From Fusarium oxysporum f. sp. lycopersici 4287 (Eukaryota; Ascomycota; Sordariomycetes; Hypocreales; Nectriaceae): DNA of 64,000 bases. The stretch's first letter is position 1. Each line of letters begins with the position of its first letter. The translations under genes and the position numbers were made by a program. Where the stretch lies: positions 1,162,714 to 1,226,713 of the forward strand of contig NC_030997.1 in the NCBI RefSeq assembly GCF_000149955.1, written 5' to 3'. The notes below the pieces were generated by a model. That model saw only the letters and a list, made by a program, of their open reading frames with translations. It was not told where the DNA came from and ran no database searches. Of this stretch, positions 1 to 10,572 are shown piece after piece.

Positions 1-595
1 TTCCATTGTTTGACTCGGTAAAACGTTCGCGATGCACGCTTAGAGCAAACCGGACGAGACAGTCCGATATGTTTGCCCGATCCTTTCATTGTTTTTCCTG
101 CAGCCTTATCGAACGCGTAGTCATACAGGCAGAGTCATATTATGTTGCAAGCACCAGTAGAGATATCAACGTTTTGAGTTTCAACAGTGATACGAGCCGT
201 CCAATAGCGCATCCCATCACATTATAGTCTTTGACCAGTCCAAACGCAGCGAAATAGGAACGCGCATACCAGAATACCACGTTCAACGGCGAGCAAACCA
301 CAACGCTCGCTAAGCGATCCTCGGTGAAGATCATGCATCCGTCGATTTGCATCTTCACCCGAGGGTTCTAGACACTGAGATTTCTGCAGTTTGACTAGAT
401 CCGAATATGGCTTGGGAGGAAGATCAGTCATGCCGTGATAGGCTACGCATAGGACAAGTTCAATTTTGAGTTTTCGGACTACCCTATTGCTGTGAGTTTA
501 TCCACGAAATACCGCAAATACGATGAAGATGAGTGAATGTCCTTGAAATTCCCATTCTTGATGAATATCTGTGATGTGATCTTCGTGTAGCTAGA
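1..595. other. Intergenic, no supported gene
   Basis: No reading frame here has convincing composition or splice context. Positions 484-595 would be coding only if the last intron proposed for the secreted HExxH protein at 596-2279 is not removed. Confidence 0.5.
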
Positions 596-2279
596 CTAAC
601 TACTCTGTGGAATCTGTCGATCTCGCCGTTAGTAAACTCTTGTAAAACTGAGTGAAAGCATATGATTACCTCTACAAAACGTCTGTCCCATGCCGCAGGA
701 TCCGTCGTGCAATATCTGTTTGCTGTAGGGTAAAATCCAACTTGACAGCACCCGACCTCTCTGTTCTGCTTGTTCCAGAGTCTCCACTCCGGCTTAGCGC
801 ATCTGAGATGATTTGGGACAATTTCCTTGCTGCAATCCGCGTCTTTGACCATTAGCCTATCAGCGTAACAACATTTACAACACGAGACTGACCTGTTGGA
901 CAGCAGATGCTGACTTGCTGCGCCACATGTTCATCCAGTTGTGTCCCGTCTGGGCAGCACCAAATAGCTAGCCTGGAAGAATGTGTTCCCTTGGGGCAGT
1001 ATCCGCCACTAGTTGTAGGATTAAACAGAGGATACAGAACGAAGCCGCTTCTTGCGCCGCACTTTTTCGGCTTGCTCGTCGCAACCGTGATTTTAACTTT
1101 ATCACTCTTCACATCTTTAGTTGAGATGAATACAATGATGTATGTCTGTTTAGTATTTTTCTGATTACACGGAAGATCAATGGTGCGTCCAGAAGAGGAA
1201 TCGGTGGCCATGTCGGTCCACGATTTGGCGTCGGACTTTCGGTAAGCAAGCTTCTGGTTATCATTCGCCGATGAGTAAATCTTCGCCGTCCGCCCAGGGT
1301 CAATAGTAATTTTGAAGACTGAAATAGTGAACGGCGTGCTTGTGAGCGTTGCGGTACCGGTAGTGCCCGCTTTGTCAAACTTGATTGACGCAGAAACGGG
1401 GTTAATTTTGTCGATCGGAATGAGATCTCCATTGGTGTCTTTGATCTGCTGTAGTGCGAAATCTTTTGCGAAAGTGAAGAACTCATCAGCAAACCCAGAT
1501 AGGTCTGATAGACGAGCTCGTTCTTGAAGGCCGGTTGATCCCCCAGGCGTCGCAAGGACAAACTTGTTTATAGCATCCTCATCCATTTTCCTTTGCGCTT
1601 GGAAAAAGATGCTAGTTGCGTAAGCTTCTTTACCGACATGTGCATAGATTGGCAAATTGGGCTTATACGCAACGCCGCTATGCTTTTTATCAGGCCATTC
1701 AGCGTTGGAGTCAGGAAAGACGAGGTTACTGAAATAATTCGCAGAGCCGTCACGAACCCACTGCGGGTCAACAGAATTCCCAAGTTTTCCAAGATCCTGT
1801 ATGCAATGGTATATCTCATGCGCAAGAGCCTGTAGCACCCGAGGTTTGTTCGTCGTTGCTTCGGTGGTCCATCTGTTGAACAGCTTGATTTGACATGGTG
1901 GCTTCCTGAGATTGGGATAGACAGTCTCGGCTGTAAAATCTTCATCACTTTCTGTCGTCAGGATGATGATAATGCTCGATGGGAGTTTTGCAAATTTGCG
2001 ATAGACTTCCATGCTTTTCTCGAGAGATTCTTTGAGGATTGGGTTTACGGCTGTTTTGGTCTTGCTGGGTAGACGGCTCCATTGCTGCGTATACGTCACG
2101 GTGACTTCCGTATTGGCCTCTTCAAATTTCTTTGGATAGCCTGCAAGAGTGCGACATTTATCTTTGAGGGTGAATTCTTTGCCCGGGGTAATGTTGGGCC
2201 AGGGACTGGAACAACCCTTCCACTGGGCTTGTGCAAGAGATGCAAAGAGAGCGAAGAGCAGGAGCCGCAGCTTCATCAT
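596..2279 (-). CDS. Secreted HExxH metallopeptidase-like protein with Cys-rich tail
   Basis: Proposed exons are 893-2279, 670-842 and 596-604, giving 522 aa; the first intron is 50 nt and in phase, the last is less certain. The start at 2279 is chosen because the next residues form a clean signal peptide (basic KLR, then a Leu/Ala core ending AQA-Q); the longer upstream frame does not look like protein. Residues 154-158 read HEIYH, the HExxH zinc motif, followed by WVRDGSANYF around 175-184. In gluzincin peptidases the second motif usually supplies a Glu; here the matching position is Asp. The C-terminal third is Cys-rich with paired cysteines (WCCPDG, ICCPT, GCCQVG), typical of secreted fungal domains. 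Likely exported and disulfide-bonded. Peptidase activity is inferred from one motif only; a binding protein that has lost activity is equally possible. Confidence 0.72.
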
Positions 2280-3248
2280 AGTGAAAGTTCCAAGACAGTT
2301 TGTTTTCAAATTTTGGTGGTTTCGATCTACTTGGCCTTCGAGGCATATATGTAACGTCTGTAAATGCTCCATATGAGATTTGAGCCGCTTCATTGCGGAG
2401 GTATGACATTCTCATGCACTCTAGAAGCGCCGCGCATTAAACTCATGTAGAAGGGACCAATGATGACTTGGGTATTCTCAGCCGCATAAATAGTCTGTGG
2501 TCCAGGCTTCTGGGGCTGAAATTGCTTTCCCCCGATGGCGTTGCTCTTTGATCACGCCTTACCCACCTCTCAAGCCAAATGGCCATGGTCGCAACACTGC
2601 AGCTCCAGAAGATTAGCCTCACAAGGCTGAATTAGATTCTTGCGGCCTCTTTCGGCAAACAGTTTATGCTATCGTGTTAATGAACTTTTCGCAAATGGTT
2701 TCCCTGACTCACTCCATTGATTAGACCCAGTGAATTCTTGCTGAGTGACGTTCTGCTCTGGACTTCGGATCCGCTCCAGTGGTGCTCGATGACCTGACTG
2801 CAACTTGAGTGCTGATGAGCTTTATGTGAGACCAGCATTGCTGCTTTCTGGTAACCTTGACCATCTTGATCATTATTCAAGGCCTAAGCTCAGTTATACA
2901 GAGGATGCACAGTATTGATAACACCATTTACAGTACGGGAATATTAAAACTTATCCTCTTCTGGTCTAGTATCACGACCTGGGAATGTGCCACTGGCAGT
3001 TGCATGCCATTTCGTCAGCCAAGAAATTGATGCAGACCCCCTCTCATATCTTTCATCAATTATTCTCCGGAATGTCTTCCCATATGGGAATCAGCAGTCA
3101 TATCCCAGAGTCAGATATCTTTTTGTGTTGTCCAAATCGTCGGCTCCAAGAAATTAAGTTTAGCTTCTGCCCATCTCCACCGCCCTCAAGACTCCTCTTT
3201 TCCCACCGCTCCATCTTTTCTCGTCAAACGCGTGCGTACCTTATCGCA
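2280..3248. promoter_or_regulatory. Divergent intergenic region between the secreted protein and a Zn2Cys6 regulator
   Basis: No gene seen. A pyrimidine-rich stretch at about 3165-3235 lies directly before the regulator start, as is common in fungal core promoters. Short frames here have no family resemblance. Confidence 0.45.
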
Positions 3249-5017
3249 ATGCCAGTCGTAAGACGAATACCCGATAACAAAAGACGGTCCCGCACAGGCT
3301 GTATACCCTGTCGAAGACGGCGCAGAAAATGTTAGTCAGTCGCGTCTCTCCCGGTGGCTTTGTCTAACATTTGGATACAAGGTGATGAACAAAGACCTCA
3401 ATGCGGCAGCTGTATCGGGAGGAATGTGACGTGCGAGTTCAAAGAGTGGACCTTTGTGCCAGGGGTACGCTCATCACTGCGGAAAGATGGTAGCGTACAG
3501 GGGGATAATGGCGATGACGCTGATTCATCTCTGGTCAGTCCTCCTGTTTTCCACGAGTCAGTCGATCACTAACACTGCCTTCAGCCCATCCAAGATAGTT
3601 TGCTATCATTCGTCGAGTCAAGCCCTGCTCCAGCCGAACCAGTCTTTGAGAGCCCTGTAGCCAGTACTGCTCGAATAGAAAGACTTGAGTCTATTCACAA
3701 CACGACAACAGATGTTCCTCAACCAATCCCTTCAAACAATAATCATCACCAACACGACGGGAACCAAATCCCCACGCCGTCAAGATGGAACGAAACAGTT
3801 CTATCAGAGCAGAACTCCTCAGAGAGACAAACAGCAATGCTTCGGTTTCGCTATCAGATAGTTCCCTGGCTAGACTCGAATGCACCAAGATCAACCTTTG
3901 GACCAAAGATCATGACATTAGCGACAGAGAAGTCTACCATAATGGACATCATTATATGGGTTGCTATGCGTCGGAGTAGGAAGACTTCGAACTCTGCCAG
4001 TCATGAAAGCGATAGTCATCTCGTTCAACAGTTCCAGCATCGTTTATCCCTAGAGGATGCTTTCATCGCTGATGTCGGACGATCACTACTTGCTCTCGGT
4101 AACTTCTTTTATACTGGCCCATCTGAGTGGGCAAATCTGCACTCTGACTGCGTGGATGTGAGAGAGCGATGCCAGTTCTTTGAGAGTCAGGAGGAACCTC
4201 TCAAAACTCTTGACCGCTTTCACTTCAAGACAGGTACCATGGTTTATCTCATCCTTTGCAAGAGACGAGCTGACTTTTGCCAACAGAGCTTGCTGCTTCC
4301 ATTATTACCACCAAGTCCCCATCACTACAGTCCCTACCACTTATGAACGACACATTCTTAACCTCTGCCCTGACACCGCCGAGCATTTACGACGACTGTC
4401 TAACACATCTCGCGGCATGCTGCCACTTAATCCACGACGAAATCATCCCTCTCTTCAACGGGATCGTACCCGCACAATCACCAACTCACGAATCATACTC
4501 ACTTGTTTGGTCAACATGGTCCAAACTTTGGGCAAGATGCGTCCAATGGTTTCGTGACCGTCCTCCCGATATGGTCCCCTTGCTGGAAAGCCCCGAAGTT
4601 GACCACGCAACCTCCACCAACACCCCATTTACAGCAGATGTCTATTCAAGCGCGATCGCGGTCCAAGCAAACCTAGCGATTCATTTTTCAGCCCTTCTAC
4701 TGCTCTCATATAAACCACGCTTAGTCAAATTATCATCGATTCCGCATCGCTTAGCCTCAAGAAGCTGGCATGCTCAAAAACTCGCCAAACTTGCTCTGTG
4801 GAATAACTTTTCTGATCAATGGGACCCTGTCGTGGTTGCAACTGTTGTTCGTATAGCGAGAGATATGACATATCCATCCCAGCAGGAAGCATTACTCTCA
4901 TGTTTCCAGCGAATTGGGGATGCGACCAAGATCCCTCTACAGACCGAGATTGCGGATCTGCAGCATTTTTGGTCTTCCTCTAGACATAGCAGCGCACCGA
5001 CAAACACGCACCCCTGA
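3249..5017 (+). CDS. Zn(2)-Cys(6) fungal transcription factor
   Basis: Four exons, 3249-3330, 3382-3533, 3585-4233 and 4287-5017, with introns of 51-53 nt, give 537 aa. The N-terminus holds a full binuclear zinc cluster, C18-x2-C21-x6-C28-x6-C35-x2-C38-x6-C45, behind a basic lead (RRIPDNKRRSRTG) and with RRRRRK between the second and third cysteines. The first intron falls directly at the third cysteine codon, so the finger is visible only after splicing. The rest resembles the acidic/helical middle domain of fungal-specific regulators. It probably acts in the nucleus as a DNA-binding activator or repressor. It ends 65 nt from the convergent ribokinase gene, in a block with a sugar porter and another regulator, so control of that block is a reasonable guess. 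The target is unknown. Confidence 0.88.
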
Positions 5018-5082
5018 CACTTTATGATAGCGGACCGGACAAGATAGGGCCATAAGAGTCGTAATAAATCAATTATTTTCCG

Positions 5083-6069
5083 TTACTTCGTTGATTCCAA
5101 TTCATCCTTCCATGGTATAGACACTTGCGCTCCCCTTCGCACGACTGTCTTCGACGATGCCCAAATTCCTGACCTGACAGCCTTCTCAATGTCGAACTGC
5201 TCTGACCGTTGCTCAGCGCCTGCAAGCTCAACTGCATAAGCACCGATGAATGTGTCACCAGCAGCAGTCGTGTCCACAACTTCAACCTTGAGAGCAGGGA
5301 TGAGACCCTTTGTTCCTGTGTCGTTGGCATAGTATGCTCCTCTACCGCCCAGAGTAATCACAACATTCCTTACGCCTCGAGCAAGGAAACCAGCAGCGGC
5401 CTTTTCAACAACTGAGATGTCTTCAAACTCGGACTCGTCCTTGTCTGACAACAAAGCCGCTTCGGTCTCGTTGAGGATCAGATGTGCTAGACCTTGGTAA
5501 ATCTCTGCTGGGAGTACTTGAGCGGGGGCAGGGTTGAGCAGAACAGGAGTTCCTGTCGCCTTGGCGGCTTTGAACGCCTGGATGACTGTCTCTAGAGGGA
5601 TCTCAAGCTGCATGATAAGCAATGACGGTGTTGGACCAGGAATCTTAGAGAAGTGGCTCGGTTGCAGAGAATTGTTGGCTCCTGGTGATAAGATGATGCG
5701 GTTTTGACCGGTCGGTTCATCAACAATGATCATGGCAATTCCACTCTGTGACTCGGCGCCTCCATCTTTGTTCACAGTGATAGATTCCGTTTCAACATCA
5801 TACGACTCGAGGCTGTCAAGGAGTACGGACCCATAAGCATCAGCTCCAATGGCACCAATCATGGCAACATCAACGCTTGGGTTCTTCAGATCAGAAGTTC
5901 TAGAAAGCTTCGCACAAGCAACAGCTTGGTTGGCGCCCTTTCCACCGGGGAAGACATTGAACCGGCTTGAAGTTATTGTCTCACCAGGGAGGGGATGATG
6001 AGGGACATATGATACGAGGTCGATGTTCAGTGATCCGAGGACACTGACGACTGGTCTTGGTGACGCCAT
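5083..6069 (-). CDS. RBK1: Ribokinase (PfkB family)
   Basis: Intronless, 328 aa, close to the normal ribokinase length. It phosphorylates D-ribose at O5 with ATP in the cytosol, feeding the pentose phosphate pathway. PfkB signature 1 is present (GGKGANQAVACAKL, residues 42-55) with the sugar-binding N-terminus GSLNIDLV. The NETE motif for Mg/phosphate sits at 200-203. Signature 2 is DTTAAGDTF, with the catalytic-base Asp at 272 in the AAGD anion hole. All core catalytic elements are intact. Fungal ribokinases normally lack a targeting sequence, and none is seen here. Neighbours are a regulator on each side and a sugar-porter transporter, which supports ribose uptake and use. The symbol follows the yeast orthologue name. 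Confidence 0.93.
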   Translation of the reverse strand: MASPRPVVSVLGSLNIDLVSYVPHHPLPGETITSSRFNVFPGGKGANQAVACAKLSRTSDLKNPSVDVAMIGAIGADAYGSVLLDSLESYDVETESITVNKDGGAESQSGIAMIIVDEPTGQNRIILSPGANNSLQPSHFSKIPGPTPSLLIMQLEIPLETVIQAFKAAKATGTPVLLNPAPAQVLPAEIYQGLAHLILNETEAALLSDKDESEFEDISVVEKAAAGFLARGVRNVVITLGGRGAYYANDTGTKGLIPALKVEVVDTTAAGDTFIGAYAVELAGAEQRSEQFDIEKAVRSGIWASSKTVVRRGAQVSIPWKDELESTK

Positions 6070-6348
6070 GGCGTTTATTTGGAGAATATGAATGTTTGTA
6101 GATAATTAGAGACGGAGCAGGGATCTTCTAGAAGACGAAAACCTTTATACGGGCAGTGCATGACTGCCGAGTGTTGGCGATGGACTCCACTCGTTCTGGG
6201 CACGCTATCCTGAAAATGGGTGTGTTATGCGATGGCGGATAGTCGACCAAGAAGCATGTGAATGGGGTCTAGTGGAATCATGCTTATTATTATGATATGT
6301 TACCAGTTCTCTGGGTCTCTTCTTCGCTAAAATCCCTGTCGTAAGTCC

Positions 6349-7695
6349 TTACAACGTCTTTAGCAGGGCGCCAACATCGTAGCCCCATTCAGCCTCAAGA
6401 TCCGTCAACCTCCACAAAGCTCCCCATCCCGTCGTCCTATCAATGCTCTTCAACAGCCTAGCAATCTGTTTCCTCTCGTTAACATGTGAGAAGAGCTTTC
6501 CAGCTATATAGAGTGGCTGTATAGAGTTTACAAGACTTCCGGGATGAAGATTTGCGCAGGATATTCCACAGACTTGTCGTGCATGCCACAGCGCCAAGCA
6601 CTGAGAGTCTAAGTCATGACGCATTTCCAGCATGAGGATACATGCAGTGTGATAGATCTGATTACTCGAGATAGCTGCCCAGTGGGGGAAAAGCATGGCT
6701 GGAAAGATCTGTTTGTCGCCTGCTTCAACCATACTGATTTGCTTCATTGTTGCTGGGCGCTCGTCAAGCCAGTATTGGAGCTCGTTCCAGAGCTGTTGCC
6801 ATTGTTCTTGAAACGGTCTGTCATCTTGAACATCTGCTCTCCCAAGTTCTAGACTCTGTGTTCTTCGAAATTTTAGATCGCAGACTTTTGTGCAGAGATA
6901 AATAGCCCAGTTAGCCTGCATGTCAGGACAGTCTCGGCTCCTTCGATGAAACATGTCTCGTACATAACGCTCAACCTGTTCCGAGGATATCAGCGACTCA
7001 GGTGGTGATGGAGCCCATTTTGACAGAGGAAGAACAGCTGTTTCTGTCCCATCTGATATGATCGCTCCGCACAACTCCATCCTGGCATAGCACCAGAAGA
7101 CAGCCTGCGGTAGGCCACCGGAGAAACCATCAACTCCAAAGAACTCAAATAGCGACGCGCAGCCCTCGACATGACGCTTCCAGTTCTTAGAACCGCCAGA
7201 CATGAGTTCAAAAACAGCAAGAATACAAGCCGTAACAAGCATATTAGGGTCCTTGGCTTGTAATCCAGGACTCAACAATCTGATACTCTCCTGATACAAC
7301 TCAAGACTATCACAACCACCTTCCTGCGTTAATCCTCTCCGTTCCATCTGGCGTGATGAAAACGCAAGCATGGCATATAACAGCGCCGGGCTCTTCTGCG
7401 CCATAAGCGGAACGTGAATCTGGAAATGCTTATCCTCATCAAACTTGTCCAGGTACGGCGCACATTCTGTAACCCAGTTCTGAAGATAGCATATTAATCT
7501 ATCATTGGGAACATTGACTGTTACGCTGGAGAGGTTGAGAGATGATGTTGGTGGTGATGATGAGTCTGCTTCGGGTGTGACTGATGCGCTGGGTGATAGG
7601 CCAGACAGACCCGCGAAGAGGACTGTGCGGAGCTCTTCCTGCAGTTCGATGAAGCGGGGGTCGAGGGAGAAGTCTTCTGATGGGAAGAAGGCCAT
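6349..7695 (-). CDS. Fungal-specific transcription factor domain protein without a visible zinc cluster
   Basis: Intronless frame of 448 aa from the ATG at 7695; the frame continues upstream only to a GTG at 7749. The body matches the helical fungal-specific regulatory domain (PF11951-like): NDRLICYLQNWVTECAPYLD near residue 65, then FQIHVPLMAQKSPALLYAML and AFSSRQMER, a block shared by many Zn2Cys6 regulators. No Cys-rich finger precedes it in any minus frame for about 1 kb upstream. It may be a DNA-binding-free partner of another regulator or a gene that lost its finger exon. It lies between ribokinase and the sugar transporter on the same strand, so a role in sugar-dependent control is plausible but unproved. 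Confidence 0.78.
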   Translation of the reverse strand: MAFFPSEDFSLDPRFIELQEELRTVLFAGLSGLSPSASVTPEADSSSPPTSSLNLSSVTVNVPNDRLICYLQNWVTECAPYLDKFDEDKHFQIHVPLMAQKSPALLYAMLAFSSRQMERRGLTQEGGCDSLELYQESIRLLSPGLQAKDPNMLVTACILAVFELMSGGSKNWKRHVEGCASLFEFFGVDGFSGGLPQAVFWCYARMELCGAIISDGTETAVLPLSKWAPSPPESLISSEQVERYVRDMFHRRSRDCPDMQANWAIYLCTKVCDLKFRRTQSLELGRADVQDDRPFQEQWQQLWNELQYWLDERPATMKQISMVEAGDKQIFPAMLFPHWAAISSNQIYHTACILMLEMRHDLDSQCLALWHARQVCGISCANLHPGSLVNSIQPLYIAGKLFSHVNERKQIARLLKSIDRTTGWGALWRLTDLEAEWGYDVGALLKTL

Positions 7696-8756
7696 TGTAA
7701 GGTGATGAGTGGAGTATGGAGAGCTAGGTTGATCGCCTATACAAGGCACGACGTGAGCGACATCAAGGAAGAATGAGATGATGGGTGCAAATACGGTCCC
7801 AAAGCGGAACTATAGCCTGTTCCCGCTCACTCTCAATTCATGTGTCAAGTGTGACAGAAACAAGGTAATTTTCCAGAAACCGGTGATCCCCGAAGGATCC
7901 ATTCCAAGGGTGGCCGCTCACCAATTGGAATTGCAATTGGCCAATCATGAAGTCCTTCAAAGTTTTGATGTTGATGGACTAAGCCGCATTCGGGGGCCGT
8001 AGGCGACGCGATTCTCAAATCATGACTCGGTAACGTAACAACCGGAGGAAGCAAGGCTCCATTTTCTAGGTAACTGTGAGCTTCAATTTGGGACTGAATT
8101 GCCCCAGAAAGCACAGACTGGCGACAAGGTAAAGTTCCCCGCGCGAGTCTATGACTTTAAATCAGACTGTTCGTATGCTAATAGTGGCGATTGGGCCCGC
8201 TCACGTAAACATGCGATTTCACCACGCACGTCGCCGGGCGTTCTACCTGACTTCTGTTTTGAGGCAGAGTCTTTCGATACAAAAGGTATACTCTGATTTG
8301 TGGTTGAAATGTTCTGACATGTGTTATTTAATCACTTGCAAGGTCCTAAGGCATTCGTCAATCTTGGATGATGTCATTGCCATCTTCTCACTCCAGCTGG
8401 CTAGTCAGCGTCCGTTTGTTCTGCGACATGGTAGAAACTTTGCAAGAGATTATCTCTGTGGAAATACGATTTATATACGATAAATACAGATTTGGCTAGC
8501 GTCAGCCCTATAGATTATCTTCCGTGGTTGTCTTGGCGTTGGGATGAGTCTTGATTGGATGCACATGTTTGTACATATGCATTAGGCCATACTTCATCAT
8601 TTAGTACTTATAAAGCAAGATGATATAGGCAGATAGATTAAGAAATGTCCAAAATGATCATTATGCATAGCGTGGTATCTACATTACAACCTCATCGTCA
8701 CCATAAATATCTCATCCCCGCTCCAGACTATCCTATCATCACAAGCCATATCCCAT
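7696..8756. promoter_or_regulatory. Intergenic, upstream of the finger-less regulator and downstream of the sugar porter
   Basis: No gene found. Checked on the minus strand for a missing zinc-cluster exon: none. It contains one CGG-N3-CCG inverted site (7991-7999). Confidence 0.45.
7991..7999. promoter_or_regulatory. CGG-N3-CCG inverted triplet, possible Zn2Cys6 site
   Basis: The sequence cgggggccg is a perfect inverted pair of CGG half-sites with 3-nt spacing, about 300 nt upstream of the regulator start at 7695. Zn2Cys6 dimers bind CGG triplets in this kind of arrangement. A single short match can arise by chance. Confidence 0.3.
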
Positions 8757-10572
8757 TCACAGAGCCTCAACATGCTTCTCACCCTCCTTCTCAAAAGAAG
8801 CCTTGCGTCCCGCCGCGGAACCCATAAGTCCAACTTCGGCCTGAGCCTCACGGAGCAACTCAGCATCCTGTTCACCAGCACGGCTCTTGAAGACGCGGTC
8901 CATCTCCTCAAGAGAAGCATTCTTGGTCTCAGGCAAGAAGAACCAGACCCAAAGAATACCAACAAAGAGAAAGACGGCGAAGAAGATGTAGGTTCCCCAC
9001 TCCCAAGACTCGAGCATGGGGGGAACGAAGAAGGCGATGGCGAAGTTGTTGACCCAGTTGCTTGAGGCGCCGATTGAAGCTCCCTTGGCGCGGATGGAGA
9101 GGGGGAAGATCTCGGAGACGAGGGTCCAGGAGACGGGACCCCATGTAGCGCCGAAGCCAGCGATATAGACCCAGATGAGAGCTGATATTATGTTAATAAT
9201 CATTAAAGGCTGGTAGGCGAAGCATTGACTTACCAACTGCAGTCCAACCAGCAGCGACGTGGTTAGGCCAGTCGTGGCGGAACTTGGCGACGATGATACC
9301 GACAGTGATCATACTGGCACCCATGACCACGGAGCCGATCAACAGAAGAGGCTTGCGACCAACGCGATCAATGATCAACTGTGAAAGGCAATGTTAGCAT
9401 ACATTCAGGGCATCGAGTAATTGAGCAACTTACCATAGAAGGAATGGTGCTGATGAGGAAGACAACGCCAGTAACACCAGTAGCAAGAAGAGCAATAGTT
9501 CCTCCAGTAAGACCCAGGCTGATGAAAACGTTGGAAGCGTAGTAGATGATAGCGTCAATACCTGACCACTGCTGGAAGAACATGATAAGCCAAGCAGTGC
9601 AGACACGCTTGAGGTTATCCATTGATCTGAAGCAAGTCACATATTGAGCAATCTGCTGCATGAAACGGCTCTTGTTCCTCTCAGCAAGGTGAGGAAAGTC
9701 TCTAGCGAAAACCTTCTGCTCAAAGACTGCCTCAGCCTTGATCTCCAGATACTCAACCTGAACAGCGTCATCGTCGATGGGGAGCTTTCGCATCCAGGCA
9801 AGAGTAGACTTGGCTTCCTCGTCGCGGCCAACCTTGACGAGCCATCGGGGAGAGAATGGCATGAACCAGATACCGACAGCAAGCATAGCAGCGGGAATAC
9901 CCTGGATGATAGAGGGAAGACGCCACGCGAGGTCGGACTGAGAGTCGCCTGTTCCGCCGATGTAGTTACTTCCATAACCGCACCAGAACGAAAGCATAAT
10001 GCCCAAAATAGTCGCAAGTTGATAAAACGACACAAGAAGACCTCTCATCTCAGGCGACGAAAGCTCAGCGTTGTAAAGAGGCCCAACACCACTGAAAAGA
10101 CCAACACCAACACCAGTCAAAAATCGACCAGCATAGAGAAGCTGGGGATTTCCTGCAGTGGCACCGACGTAAAGATAACTGCCGACGACGACCCACAAGC
10201 ACGCGATGAACATGGTGTACTTTCGCGAGATAATTTCGCTAGAAACACCAGCTGATAGTGATCCAAGAATACCGCCTAGTTGGAGAATAGATGTGAGCCA
10301 TCCTGTTGCAGAGGATGACTCAACAACAGAGGGGAAGTTTTGTGTGAAGCGGGTCATGACGAGGGATTGACCCAAAACGCCCTGTTGGTAACCATACTCA
10401 AAACCACCAAGTCTATAACTCAGTCAAAAACCATTTACACATGTGAAGTAAGGAGTACTTACGAAGCGAAAAAGGCAATAAAGATGACCTTGGGGTTCTC
10501 CCGAATAGACTTCCAGATAGTCTTCTTGGGAGCTGTAGGCTCCAAGGTATAAGGACCGTCCGAGGTAGACAT
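8757..10572 (-). CDS. MFS sugar porter (hexose/pentose transporter)
   Basis: Four exons, 10463-10572, 9434-10412, 9234-9378 and 8757-9181, with phases that close exactly, give 552 aa. Family marks in order: GGFEYGYQQGVLG in the first membrane helix, GRFLTGVGVGLFSGVGPLYN followed by ELSSPEMRG after helix 5, FFQQWSGIDAIIYYAS in helix 7, DRVGRKPLLLIG after helix 8, and PETKNASLEEMDRVF at the C-terminal end. These are the sugar transporter signatures of the major facilitator superfamily. It would sit in the plasma membrane and bring in a monosaccharide, probably by proton symport. Position next to ribokinase suggests pentose as substrate, an inference only. An inverted CCGGC-N8-GCCGG element lies about 210 nt upstream. 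Confidence 0.92.

Noticed and set aside
484..595. Extension of the secreted HExxH protein C-terminus by the unspliced frame
   Set aside because: A canonical branch site and acceptor allow an earlier stop at 596 and the extra residues lack the Cys-rich character; not excluded without transcripts.
9644..10255. 203-codon + strand frame opposite the sugar porter
   Set aside because: Antisense shadow of a well-supported transporter exon with no domain of its own.
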